Assembly: GCA_010093705.1 (NCBI GenBank)
Contig: MU006090.1
Location: 1,329,817-1,393,816, forward strand
Direction of reading: 5' to 3'
Length of the DNA: 64,000 nucleotides
Source: Patellaria atrata CBS 101060
Lineage: Eukaryota; Ascomycota; Dothideomycetes; Patellariales; Patellariaceae
Below are positions 1-11,798 of the stretch, one piece after another. Every line of letters starts with the position of its first letter. Within the stretch, counting starts at the first letter, position 1. The translations under genes and the position numbers were made by a program. The notes below the pieces were generated by a model. The model saw only the letters and a program-made list of their open reading frames with translations, did no database searches and was not told the DNA's origin.

Positions 1-2241
1 CTCCATAAACATCTTTTGGGAGACATAGACCTCAATAGCATCATTCTGTTCGCCGAGACCGAGCAGAATAGCTGCAGCCGGATGTATGTCCCCTTTTTCC
101 AGTAGTCTTTGCACAAATGCTTGGCCAACCTTCTTCTGAGAATCAGCACCCATGGAGCTGAGTGCTAGAAGCATCCAGTCTGATGAAGTCATGGATTCTG
201 ATCCAATCATAGAAGCCATTAGATCTGCACCCATATCTCCCAGCCATTTGGAAAGGAGAACACCGCTTGCGGAACCTGGAGTATGCCGGGACACTAGCTA
301 GAGATTAGTACTATCAACCTAACAGTTTACAGGTCTCTTAACTCACATTCATCACGAATGAGCGACTCAATGTCATCATCCCATCCAAAAACAACGCTGA
401 GCATCTGGCGGCGCAGATCATCAGGACTTCGCTGTTGACCGTAGGATGGAGTCTTGAAGACCACCTCGCTTAACCTAGCCTTTACGAAGGGAAACAAATC
501 CATTGCCTCCAGTTTCTTAGCTTCGTCAGGACTCCTGAGGATTTCCTTCCTCAATCCTGACGAGGCATACTTTGAAGATGTGGTAGATGATACAGACCTA
601 ATTGAAATACTCTCATGGCCACTCCGCAAGGAAACACCAGAAGAGAACATGGTCCCTTCGCTACCTGAGACGGTAGAAGAGGTTGAAGACATGGTAGGCT
701 TTTCCCAGCGATTGACTTCGCGCTGACGACTGCGTGAACCGTGTGATGATCGCGAACTCACAGAGGATGCTCGACTGGAAACAGGACTCAATGGAGCAAG
801 TCGGTCACGTCTTTCCTCCTCTAGAGCATCCATCTCCTGGGCTATCTTCTGAAGCGGTGACATAGCACCCTCGTCTTCACTACTCTGTTCAAGGTATAAT
901 GGTAGAGCAGGGGCAACAACTGGAGCGGCTTTACTTGACGCAGCGGTTGTCTGTTCTTTTCTTTCCTCTATCGAGTTAGGAGGAGACGGTGGGGCATTGG
1001 CAGGCACATGTTGTGCAGATGCAACCAACATTGGATTGCTGCTCGGGTTCACGTCATACTGTTGAACTGTATGATTCCTTCCGAGAGTAAATAGTGTCGC
1101 TGTTGGACCATAATTGTTGATAGCAATAACGCCATCAATGGTTGGTATCGTTTCGAAAGTGACCTTCTTAGTCCGCACATCCCAAGATAGGGTTTGCCTG
1201 TTGATTAGATTAGTAAACCGCCCATGATGCACGCTACTACGCTACAGCCCGAATACAGTTCACTTACCCCTCAGTGTATTGAATGATTCGACCATTCTTA
1301 GACCATCCGAACCAGCATGGTCCGGGTTCCCTATGTTCGGTTCTGTTCAATACTCGAATGATGCTGGGCGCATCTGTGTGAGGAGCTTTGGGGACACTCC
1401 AAACCCTAAGGTCACCGTCTAACGTTTGCGCCGCCAACATCTCAGATTTCTGTTTTGAGGATGTCCCATGCCATGCAAGAGCATTTATTGGCGAAGGTGC
1501 CCTTGTCGTAGTGAGAGTATTCAAAATAGTGAACGAAGGTTGTAAACCTGCAATCAAAATAGAGCCATTCTGATATCTGAATTCCAAGTTAGGATATAGT
1601 AACAGGGGGAAAGGCAGGACCTTACCCTATTGCAAAGGTTCGACAATCCGCTGAAGGTGCTAAAGCAGTGATAGGGTCGAAAATTGTTCTAGCAGATATA
1701 TGTTCTGAAGTCTGTGGTTCGAACAATATCACGTTACCCTGAGAGTTACCTGCAATATCATTAGCATCCCCACAACGCAAGAATTGTCGCAATTGAGAGG
1801 AATAAAATCAATGGGGCTCTTACCAAAAGCGACATTGCCGTTTTTCATCCATGCTGCAACTCTAATATGTTCATATGAAGCAAAACGGGCGATTTCGTCG
1901 CCGGTGAAAAGATCCCAAACAATTGCAGTGCTCCCTGTGTCATAACTGACAACCAATCTTCCTGAGCCGCGCTCACTAACATTATCCACATATATAAATG
2001 ATACATCCTCCCTATGCCCCTCAAATCGTCTGTCAATTGCTAATGTGTCATGGTGAAGACACATTATCATGTTCCTCTGCGCGTATAGGAAGAACGACGG
2101 CGTAGCAGCACATGGTTCGAGGCGAACCTCATCGTTTTGAGGTGTAATACTGGGTGCTGGTGGCGGTAAAAATGCTTTCTCCCGCTTAGAACTCGTTCGC
2201 GACGTCGACCGATGTCGTCTGGGGTAACCTCCGGTCGACAT
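1..2241 (-). CDS. WD40-repeat protein, 3' part beyond the window
   Basis: Five exons read in frame: 2241-1824, 1749-1626, 1576-1268, 1197-347 and 293-1, giving 665 codons before the left edge. The introns are 49-74 bp with GTAAG or GTGAGT donors and CTAAC/CTAAT branch points. After a basic Ser/Arg-rich leader there are WD40-like strands (for example AIVWDLFTGDEIARF, DGDLRVWSV, LSWDVRTKK), then a Ser-rich linker at about residues 300-440. The last exon begins a helical part with HPAAAILLGLGEQNDAIEVY, recalling the alpha-solenoids that follow beta-propellers in coat-type scaffold proteins such as Sec31. This supports a protein-interaction scaffold, perhaps in membrane traffic, but I do not recognise the orthologue. 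The start is the first ATG of the open frame. Confidence 0.8.
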
Positions 2242-5200
2242 TGTGAGGCTCTCTAGAGTGGCACTGACTCTGTTATTAGTCGGATCGTTGCAATTGGATT
2301 GCTCATCAAGATGACGGATGGAATTCGATCGAAGAGAAGCGCAGCGATGAGGACGACATGAAGATAGGAGATGTGCGGGAGTCGGGGAGTCTCAAAGTAT
2401 ACACTCACACTGGATGCGAGTACTGGGGTAGGGCGCACTCGGCCAGAACTCTAAGAGCTCTCTACTCGACCCTTACACAGTGTGTGGAGGTTGCTCGAGA
2501 AGCGGTACGGCTCTCAGGGCCCCACGCAGCGTGACTAGGATGGTCTGCTGTGTAAGGAGAGAACTGCATGCGCCCGTTCTGGGAGAGAGATGTGAGAAAG
2601 GTTGCAAATAGGTACAACAGAGTAAAACGTGCAGCTGGGAGAGAGGATACGGTGCAAGAAAAGGACGTAGAACCGCCAGAGAGGTCGTGTATAGTGCAAT
2701 CCAACAGTAGCCGAATCAGGGCTCGGCGCTTAGAGGCGGACAGAAGTACAGGATATACTTAGAGTAGAACTCACCAGGACTCGATTACAGAACAGCCACT
2801 GCAATTGCAGAAGAAGAAGAGACGCGTGAGAAATAGAAAGCAACTGCTCTGTATGTGAACTGCAAGCCCAGAGGTGAGGCGTTTAACCGCTAGGGTTGGA
2901 TAACGAGCGAGTGAAGCTTCACAGGGCTATATGGGATAGGATTAATAGAATAGCCAGTGAAGGCTGGGATGTCGACCAGAAGCCAGTACAAGTACCTTAT
3001 TACCTCGTACCTCATCCTCTTCAGTGATCACCCAAGCTCCAGACCATCCTGGAAGGCTTTAAAGACGATCGCACCTTTTTTCTCTCCTGCTCACTTTACT
3101 TTCACTTGCTCACAACCTCTTGATCGGTCTGATGAGATCAAGCGATTCAAGCGAAAATAACCCCAGGGACTCAAGGGACCCATTTGGAGGCCGCTAAACA
3201 GGGAGCGTGATGTGGACTCGACGAAAGTCGTTTTTGCTCTTTTGCTGCCATTTCGCATTTTGGAAAGCAACACAAATTGTGCGATTGGACTGGGTTTCAT
3301 GCGTGATGCTCTCAAGCACAGTGATGAAGATGCTGTGTGGTTGGAAGAGTGATGTGCTATCCAGGAACGAGTAAGGATGGACGGCATGTTGGGGGAGGCA
3401 AAAAGCCCAATCGGATGGGAGGAGGCACCTGAGATAGAGCAAGTTCCATGTCTTTTCCGTGCAAGTGGCTGCATCTCAATGCATCCATCACAGAAGTGTC
3501 CAAATATTCGGGCCAATTGTTATTGAAATCAAATGTCCGCCATCTTGGACGTTTTCGCAAGCATAAGCTAAGTTAATGGGGGGGAGCATTATTAGAACTA
3601 GCAACTCTGCAAGGTCCATGATTATTTCCCGCTTCGACATGCAAACTCTTCCCCCCAAAAGTCAGTAATACCAAAGAAACATGGGGAATATCCGTAATGC
3701 TCGACATTCGTCCAGAGAAGTCCAGCCTTAATCAGATCTCCATCGCCTGATGCAGTAGTGCTGGACCTCTCAAATCCACACAAAGAAGAATGTTGAAAAT
3801 TGATATAACTCTTCCGCCCAAAATACTTAAAGGGCAAAGGAACTCCCCCTATTTTTATTTTTTTTCTGATTGAATCCCAGGAATTCCTGCCCATCCTTTA
3901 GCCACTATGCAGACCCAAACATCATGCCGGAAGAGTATTAGAGCAATAGACGGTAGACCCCCAGGGGTCCGTATGCCATCATCTCTATGGCTGACCTCGC
4001 GGAATTGGCGCATCGTATTGCAGCTTTTTGGCTTTCTCAACGTTCGGGTCGAGAGTACGGTCACGTTGGTGGCACATAGATCGTGCCATGAAAGAAACAG
4101 CAGCATCAACTCGTGGTACAGACTACGGAGTACAGTAAGAGGAGTGAGAAGGAGGTGAAAGCATAACCGCGAGAACGTAATCTCTCAACGTTTCGAGATT
4201 GAGATACTGGTTCACCGCGTACCCACATCTTGACGTGTTCGAGGCAACGCGACCTCTTCTGCAGCCGTATCGACAGGCATTCCATGTTCCATGAGAAAGG
4301 ATGATAGATTGATGGGTCCTGAATTTCACTATTTCCCCGTCCATAGAGAGCCCGATTGCGGTGACGATGTTTATCGATAGGAATTTATGAGATAGCGGTG
4401 ATATGATAACATATGCCTTGCTGCCACAGGTGCCATCAGCCATCTCCACAAAGCATAGCCAAAAGACATAATAGTCATAGCTTCTCCATGGCATGACGGC
4501 TTTCAATTGCGACAATTGTTTCGGTACGGGAAGAACCTTACCGTGTGAGGTGACTTACATTCGGTCAAAGCGCCCCCCAGGTCGATCCTGGATGGGCCTA
4601 TGCTCTTCGAGTGTGCGCTCTGTTAAAGCATAAACTCTTTCAAGGTGCGTATCGACAATAATGAAAAGCCTTGATTCAGATGAGCCTCATCGTAGGGGGC
4701 CAAAGGACAATATATTCGCGGCTATGTGTAACGAAGACCATGTTCGAAAAACTCTCCATTGCAGGTAGGTAAATAAAGAACATTCTGACATTATCATTGT
4801 AGCTATAATTGTGATATTACTTTGAAGCCTGAGATGCTTAACAAGTTCCATTGTGACTTCGTTCTTCCTTCCTCATGCTAGCCCATGCTAAGCGCCCGCA
4901 CTAAACCCGCGGGCCTAATTCACCTCCCTCTTCGTATTCAAGCAGATAGAAAATTCTGCACAATTGCAAGAACAAGCAACTATGCACAATCCCGTGCGAA
5001 TAACTTCCTTCCAGAATAATGCCGACCCCCGCTATACACTAATGAAAAAAAAATTATCTTTCCCCAAGCTCGAGCCTATCCAACCCCAGGCGGAGCCTCG
5101 CGATAGGGCGGGACAAGTCTGGACTCAACCCCCATACGCTACACCCACCCCCATATCTTTTTTTAAGGCCAGTCGCCTCGTAGACAAAACCCCACCACTC

Positions 5201-5678
5201 CGAGCAAAAACTCTACTACGGAGCCAAGGGTTTTTATTCTCCAATAATAATCTCAGTCACAGGTGATGAATCTGAGCGGAATATGTGACAACTTGTTTGC
5301 CCCTCGGAATCACTGTGACGGATCGGCACTCCGTGGCACACAGAGGCGAATCGAGGCTCTTTCAACCACACGCATCGCAGACTAACAGGATGGCTGACAG
5401 TGGGATGGACCGGACGGTACGGGGCGTCGCGATGGATGTGATAGGCATAATCACCATCCCATCTTCTATCGGACAGATCGTGTCTCGGTTGAGTTTCGAG
5501 TCAGAGGCTCAGTGGCTCTCTTCTGTTCTTTGTTCTGCTGATGAGACGACTTGCAGTAGCTTTCAAGAAAGGTTTGTATCTCTGGACGTATTGGATTAGT
5601 ACGCGCTTCCTGAGAAAAAGGGGTCTTGTAGCTTACCTTCAGGTGTGAATATGGTGACTTCTCATTTCCAGGTTGCTC
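2242..5678. other. Gene-free stretch, 3.4 kb
   Basis: This lies between two minus-strand genes, so its left end is the promoter side of the WD40 gene. Open frames of up to about 140 codons occur on both strands, but none has recognisable domains, spliced continuation or protein-like composition. I see no repeat family, tRNA or transposon feature. Confidence 0.5.
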
Positions 5679-6104
5679 TCACTCAGGGGTCTCGGGGGAT
5701 TCAGAGATAGGAGGCATCGGCTTCGAGGGCCGTCGTTGCTTCCGGGAGCTCTTTCTCCTAGACTTCTTCGACTTCTCGGATGCGTACAGTGGAAGGAGGG
5801 GCATCGCCACAGGTTGTCGGGGTTGTCGTGGCATAGCTGGAGCCTCTTGAAGAACTGGGACGCTGTTGATATCCAGATCCGCGAGAAGGTCGTCCGTGAA
5901 TAGATCCGCGTCACTAATAAAGGCACTAGGTGCGGTACTTCTGAATGAGCCGAGCGAATTTCCCATCGGCCAGCTTGGGAATGCGCAGGAAGATCCTTTT
6001 GTTGAAGAACTCATGTTTAATGTGGAGTCTGATGGAGAGGCTGGAAATCCTATTGAAATAGGTGTCGAGGATGGCGAAGATGTCGGTGTGGTGTCGAAGT
6101 ACAT
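5679..6104 (-). CDS. Conserved hypothetical Ser/Pro-rich protein with basic C-terminus
   Basis: Single-exon frame of 141 residues starting MYFDTTPTSSP. An in-frame ATG further upstream (6245) would add a hydrophobic leader that looks like translated 5' leader, so I prefer the internal start. The N-terminal half is rich in Ser, Thr and Pro. A short acidic/hydrophobic patch (FISDADLFTDDLLADLDI) sits in the middle and could be a transactivation-type or protein-binding motif. A short LLPLY motif precedes a strongly basic tail (KSKKSRRKSSRKQRR) that would work as a nuclear localisation signal. I recall similar short unnamed proteins in other filamentous ascomycetes, but cannot confirm this here. 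No function is assigned; a nuclear role is inferred from the tail only. Confidence 0.65.
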   Translation of the reverse strand: MYFDTTPTSSPSSTPISIGFPASPSDSTLNMSSSTKGSSCAFPSWPMGNSLGSFRSTAPSAFISDADLFTDDLLADLDINSVPVLQEAPAMPRQPRQPVAMPLLPLYASEKSKKSRRKSSRKQRRPSKPMPPISESPETPE

Positions 6105-8771
6105 ATTCACGTCGGTATGATTTTCTATGGCGGTGGTAGCCCGAAATTTATATTGATGCACCTCAGTATGATATAAGCTGAGTAATGTTGGGGCAACTCC
6201 AGGTAACCATCCAAGGAGAAGACCAGTAGTATAAATAAAAGACACGGAGTGATTTTATTTCATTTAAATGTGTGGAGGCGAGGGAGTTGTTGGGTGTTTT
6301 GTAGGGTCGACGCGTTTCAAAGGAGGATCAGATGTTAGACCCGCGTGGGAGGAAGTGACCGATATGATATATCAAGCGGACACCTCAGTGAAAAGAAAAA
6401 AAGTTGGTGTTGTTACCCACGCACGCCACGACACATGTGTTTCATCAAAAGCCGACAGCGAATGTCTTCGTTGGCCTGCTTTTAATCGAAGCGCGTTTGA
6501 ATTAACGGCGGTGAACACACCGCTATTGCGCCTCGGGCATAACTGGCAATTCGGCTTTCCGTTCCACGTCCCGGGAATCCAAGCTAATCACCGCTTTTTG
6601 GCTCTTTTTCCAAATTCCGACCAGTCATGCATCGCCGCGCTCACTCACCCGTCAGCCAAAAGAATCCACGACCACCCTCGATGCCAGATCTACCCCGGGA
6701 AAGACCCTCCGCCTTCAGGCAGCGCAAGTGCATGTTTACAGGCTAGCACTCCTCGATAGAGTAACCATTTGCGTCTTCTTCCGCCGGAAGAGAAATACAC
6801 TCAGCATAACATAAGACAAAGAGCCCGCGAAGGAGTAAGGACAGATTTTTTCTCTCCAAAATGTTTTGCAACCGTACGGACGGATAAGTTGCTTGAATGC
6901 TTGCCATGGAATCAGGATTTTGGACTGCACACAAAGTTAGACACGAGAATATACACGTCATTTGATATATCCAAGCCTGTTACTTTCGTGGGGATCCGGA
7001 ATATCGTGCTTTTCGAAAGACACGTTCCCAAGGTGACCCTTCAACACGTTGCGAGAAACGGAGATGACCCCCCATCCAAGTCGTCCAGTCCATACCTCCA
7101 GGTATCCCACCATTCCCGCCGTCCCACGAGTTAGGGTCATCCTTCTAGTCAACCCCACGTAGAAGGAGGAGAGTGGAATATCGTGGCTTGCAACCTGAAG
7201 ACTCCGCATTTCCGCAACTGTTGTCGTCTGATAAGTCGCGAGTGGACAACGTGTGTTATCGTTATGCGACTCTTTTTCGTAGCCAAGCTTTGCATCCCGC
7301 GACTGTTGCTTTTTAACTCCTTTTTGATTTCGTTATTTTTTCACTTTCTAAAAGGAGTAAGGTATACTGTAGTTAGAGCTGTCAACAAGCTGTCAAATCG
7401 ATCGTCATCTGCGGGCTATTTTCCCGCCGCTCCGCTTTGCCTGTACACTCCCGTACAGGCTACAACCTTAAAGCGTACGGCGGGCGATTCCCATCTACCA
7501 AGGTCTCACTTCGGAGAGCGATAATCTTCCATTCCGCAGGATAGTATGCCCGAAAGTCTACACAGACCACAGAGCCTTTCCACGATTTTGGAAGATCTCG
7601 GTAGAATGTGAGAAAACTGGGGTACAGTACATTGAGCCCGGGGGTGGGCGGGCAGACGGCTGCAGGGCTGCTTAACGTTGCTTGAGACCCTTATTCTCAT
7701 CATCTAGCGTCAGTTCTGTCTGATGGAGCTTTAAAGGTCTCGGACAATCTAGAGGAAGAAGTACCCTAAGGTACCCTGCATACTGTACTGTCCTGTACTG
7801 TACTGTAGTTGAATGACTCAAATCATCAAATGTCTTTTGACCTGTATGAGCCTCGGATCTTGTGATGGTTTTTGGGCGGCGAATTAGATAGATAGTAAAA
7901 GGCGGGCCCCGCCGTTTGCCTTAGGATATATTCAAGCACACCAGACCTTACGAGTCGCCTTATGTAGGATAGATTGTGACTGCCTGGAATTTTTGATGTT
8001 CGAGCTCTAAAGCTTGAGGAGGTCGATCAACACATGAGGCAGGTCGGTCTGCAAGAGGTGTCACATGTGAAGGTCGGAGGGTCTCCTTCCGCCCAGTGAT
8101 ATCCCACGTATTTGGTGTAACAGTATGATCAGTATCATTGTGAATTGTTTGCAAACCGCTCTTGCCCTACAACAGTATGCGGAGTTATGTTAATCGTCCA
8201 GGTCGTCCAGATTGTGAACGTTTCCACCTCTAACTCAGGTTCCTCCCCGGTGTCCGGCGGATTACGATAACTAATTCAAATAACACCCGATTCGTGTTTA
8301 GAATCAGTGGAATCTAAGATGAGTAAGTCAAGACTTAGAGTTGTAAGGATTTACCGTAGATCTTCCAGAGCCTGTATTATACCTATTATGATTCACAGTG
8401 CTTTCGTTGTGGATCATCGGCTTACTGCCGAAAAGGGCTGACCGACCAAGGAGACCGCTCTTCCGAATCCTCAAAGAAATGCCGTGCGAATTTTGCCCTT
8501 GTGGTACCATGGGTTTATAGTGAGCTAGGAACCCTACATAGAGGGTCTTCACGTGTATGTAACGTCCCGCAAGCTATTGTCAGCATGCAGGGCTACAAAC
8601 TAGAAATAGCGCAAACCAATATCAGTCGCTTCCAGATGTATTGCCGATAGATCAATCCCAGGGTCAATTACGACGGTGAAATTATAGTACCTTCGAGAAG
8701 TCGTAGAGGTGATATAGTTTGATTGTTGTATGCTAAGGATGAGGTTCGATCAGCTTCCGAGCCAGATTTAT
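6105..8771. other. Gene-free stretch, 2.7 kb
   Basis: This is a long intergenic region between two minus-strand genes. The longest frame (plus, 6268-6759) has no recognisable domain. Short iterations of a TACTGT unit occur near 7785-7810, and similar words recur near 62.1 kb. I see nothing else. Confidence 0.45.
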
Positions 8772-10070
8772 TCACTTCCTTTCCCAATATCCATCCCAAT
8801 TGAATTTAAGAACCTCATTGCCCCAAGACCACCACCCCGCAACGAGGTTACGAGCGAATATTTCCAAACCATTGTCAACGCGGAGTTCGGGTACGACCAA
8901 TTTGAAAATTTCCTTCAGACACGGTTTCCTTGAATGAAGGTCGGGTACTCCAAAGATAGCTCGTTTCCTAATAGAATCAACGGGCTCTGGAACTGCCATA
9001 GAAGACTTTGGTGCTCGTGCCACGAGAAGCACTTCATAAGGTTTTCGCCAAAGACTATCGAGGTCACTTACTAGCTCCCCCTTGATGGTTGTTTTTACCC
9101 AGATCCACTCTTCAACAAGCTGTACATTGATCTTTTCAAAAAGGCCAAGTATCATTCGTCTAATTGCTCGTTTATTCGTGATCCAGACACCGATGAGTCC
9201 ATTAGGTTCAATGAAAGCGTCGAGGTCCATTCTTAAAAGTAATCTTTTGATATCGTTCAGATGTGAATATGTCTTGTATCGATTGCTACGCTTAGCCGAC
9301 GCATTCGGATATGGGGGATCAATAAGAATCAAGTCGAAACGGCGAGGAGTATCGTATTCCTGAGAGATATTTTTTACGGCATTTCGAAAGGTAATTGCAT
9401 CTAGACAATTACCGAGAACGAAACTAGATTGTGGAGGAAAGAAGAATCTATATTTTCTCTCTTGTGTCTTACGAAGAACGTCCCAAAAAACTGGACTGTT
9501 CGAGGGGTTGTGAAAGATAGGATCAAGAGAAAGTAAATCAAGCTCTTCCTCAGAGACTTGCTGCAAGCTAAACCCTTGCCGCTCATTATTGACTGTGTAG
9601 AAGTCCCTAGGTGAGTCTTGAAGGGACGAAAAGAAGTCATTGGGAAGGTCTACTATGAATTCAATTGTGCCATCTCGACCATGATCATTCTCACCTGTAG
9701 CTTCAGATTCCGCAATTGCTCTCTTGCTACGAGTCTGGGCGCGTGACGAGATGTGGTCTTTGACCCTTCGAGGTAGACACCAGTTTCCCCGAAAGTTCAG
9801 GTGTATCATTGCTAGGGATTTATCAATCAATGTTCGGTATTCCGCATGAAGCTCTGATTCGACCGTGTTCGCGTTCAGCTTCTCTGCTGCATGTTTCGTT
9901 TTAGGATCATGCGGTGCATAAGGTTGCTCCAATGGTTGCGATGAGAGTAGAGTTCCGATCTGATCAGAAGGCTCTCGGTATTGAGCAAGAGCAATTGATA
10001 TTGGTATATCGACCAGAATGATCCCCAGTTTAGGATCTTGATATAGAATTGAGGAAGTTGGACCGTCCAT
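8772..10070 (-). CDS. MT-A70 family adenine-N6 methyltransferase (METTL4-like)
   Basis: Single exon, 432 residues from the MDGPTSS start; the frame stays open to 10175, but the upstream extension looks like leader. The C-terminal half carries the MT-A70 catalytic motif DPPY inside RFDLILIDPPYPN. It is followed by an LNDIKRLLLRMDLDAFIEPNG helix, IGVWITNKR, VEEWIWVKTT and SRKP, the order seen in the METTL4 branch. Members of that branch methylate adenosine, reported for U2 snRNA (m6Am) and, more debatably, DNA 6mA. The N-terminal half (residues 1-190) is a divergent accessory region. The substrate in this fungus cannot be read from sequence. The catalytic tetrad is intact, so it is probably active. 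Upstream lies a 1.7-kb gene-free region. Confidence 0.85.
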   Translation of the reverse strand: MDGPTSSILYQDPKLGIILVDIPISIALAQYREPSDQIGTLLSSQPLEQPYAPHDPKTKHAAEKLNANTVESELHAEYRTLIDKSLAMIHLNFRGNWCLPRRVKDHISSRAQTRSKRAIAESEATGENDHGRDGTIEFIVDLPNDFFSSLQDSPRDFYTVNNERQGFSLQQVSEEELDLLSLDPIFHNPSNSPVFWDVLRKTQERKYRFFFPPQSSFVLGNCLDAITFRNAVKNISQEYDTPRRFDLILIDPPYPNASAKRSNRYKTYSHLNDIKRLLLRMDLDAFIEPNGLIGVWITNKRAIRRMILGLFEKINVQLVEEWIWVKTTIKGELVSDLDSLWRKPYEVLLVARAPKSSMAVPEPVDSIRKRAIFGVPDLHSRKPCLKEIFKLVVPELRVDNGLEIFARNLVAGWWSWGNEVLKFNWDGYWERK

Positions 10071-11798
10071 TTCTGCCGAGGGATTTCTACCAGGAGATAT
10101 TGTTTTAGTTCTTATGCAGAGAAGGAATGTATAAACAAGCACTCTGATCACGCAAAGAGCTATGTTATGCATCAAGTGTAGTGCACCTTTACTCTAGTAG
10201 CTGATGCAAAGTAATATGACCTTATTGTTGACGGACCAGTTCACGTTAAGGTACTATGGGATCCTATTTCCACTAGCACCAAAATGGAAAGCTCATCCTA
10301 TCTGCGCACGGGCCGGTCGATCTTATCTGAGGTGGATATCAGCCGTGAGCTTTGACACGACGAACCTTCCATCACATCAACTTCTGTTCTGCCCCTGCGT
10401 CCTGCATTATTACTGCACTTTCAATTATCCAGGAGCCTGTTACTGTGCGTCATAGCTAACGACAGATGCTGTTAAGCCTGAATAACTATCAACAATATCC
10501 CTAATTCTAGTCCGAAGATATGTGGTAGCGTACGTCACATTTCCAATTTTCAAGGCCTCTCGTTCCTGATACCGACTTGACAGCTAAAAAGGCCTTGAGA
10601 TAGAGATTATGACGTATATTATCCATATACTATGGAATCTCTTCAACGTTGTTCTCGTAGCTGTTCTCTATGGTCAACAATGAAAGCCTTGCCCATCTTT
10701 TGTGGTCTCAATCTGTGTCTGAAGAGCCCTCAAGAGCAGATACCCCCTTGAACCAGATTGCCCAAGAAAGAGTTGAAAAGAGGATAAATTCTCATGTCGA
10801 GACAAAATATAGCAGATTTCCTTCATTGTCATGACTGCCATTCCCCGGTATCACGTGGGTATCCACACATTTGCTACGGGAAGGCCGGAATATCGATGGC
10901 TACCTATTATCTATACAGTTGGATTATTTCTACAATTGCGAGACGTTCGTACGTTCGCGTCTTTCTCATACAGTGTTGATGGAAACCCCTTTGAGACTAA
11001 GCGTACAGTGAAACGAAAAAAGATAGTGAAGCGTTCAACTGGTGAGAGCCCTTCCTGAGTTCTCATACTAGCAGTGAGACTTTCGATCCATCGTCAGTCT
11101 TAGGACAAACAGTGTACTATCACTACTTCGGTATGCATCGAAAATGGAAGGCTTATAGTTTCTGAAGCTGTCTTTGCTATGAAGGTTAAGATGATAAGGT
11201 AGCGTAAAGTAGATGGATGTAGGACATTTCCTTATTATTGTCGTGTAGCCTTTTCTTCACATTTCAGCTCAGTTCGAAACTAAAAAGTCTACAAAGCAAT
11301 AGTCATGATCTTGGAGTGTACATGTGGCATGCTGCATTATCATCGTTAATGTTGGTGAATGATTTCTCTTCAATGTAGTTTGTCATTGGCGTCATCCCCG
11401 TCCTATGTCACAACTTCAGTCAAATCTGTATTGTGTATTCACACTTCAAAGAAAGCCAAGAAATTTGGTCAGGACGCGTGATAGTTCTACGCAGGCAGTT
11501 ACCAACGCATCCCACATCGCCTTCCGCATCAAATCATTGTTTCCTCTCCTTAGTCATTCAACCTACCAAAGTCCTCAACATCAACCGGTTGTGCGGTCTA
11601 CTTGCTGCAAATAGACTAAATTCATCTATTACACGCAGCTTATCTAAATCATTGTCAATCTGCGTCTTCTAGAGACTCTATTTCTGTCTTCCTCGTGAGA
11701 AACGGCTTATTTGACAGATCAAGGCATGTGTTGATTCATAAGTGAGACGTCTGGGGTTTCTGACGTCCGTCTAGCTCAGTTCTGATCATCTAACCAAC
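10071..11798. other. Gene-free stretch between divergent genes
   Basis: This separates the minus-strand METTL4-like gene from the plus-strand lysine-rich protein gene and must hold both promoters. No open frame longer than about 85 codons looks coding. I see no repeats or RNA genes. Confidence 0.5.

Noticed and set aside
4123-4515. 130-codon minus frame
   Set aside because: It has no recognisable motif and sits alone in a gene-free region; a chance frame is the simpler reading.
6268-6759. 163-codon plus frame upstream of the 6.1-kb gene
   Set aside because: It has no domain, and its composition looks random.
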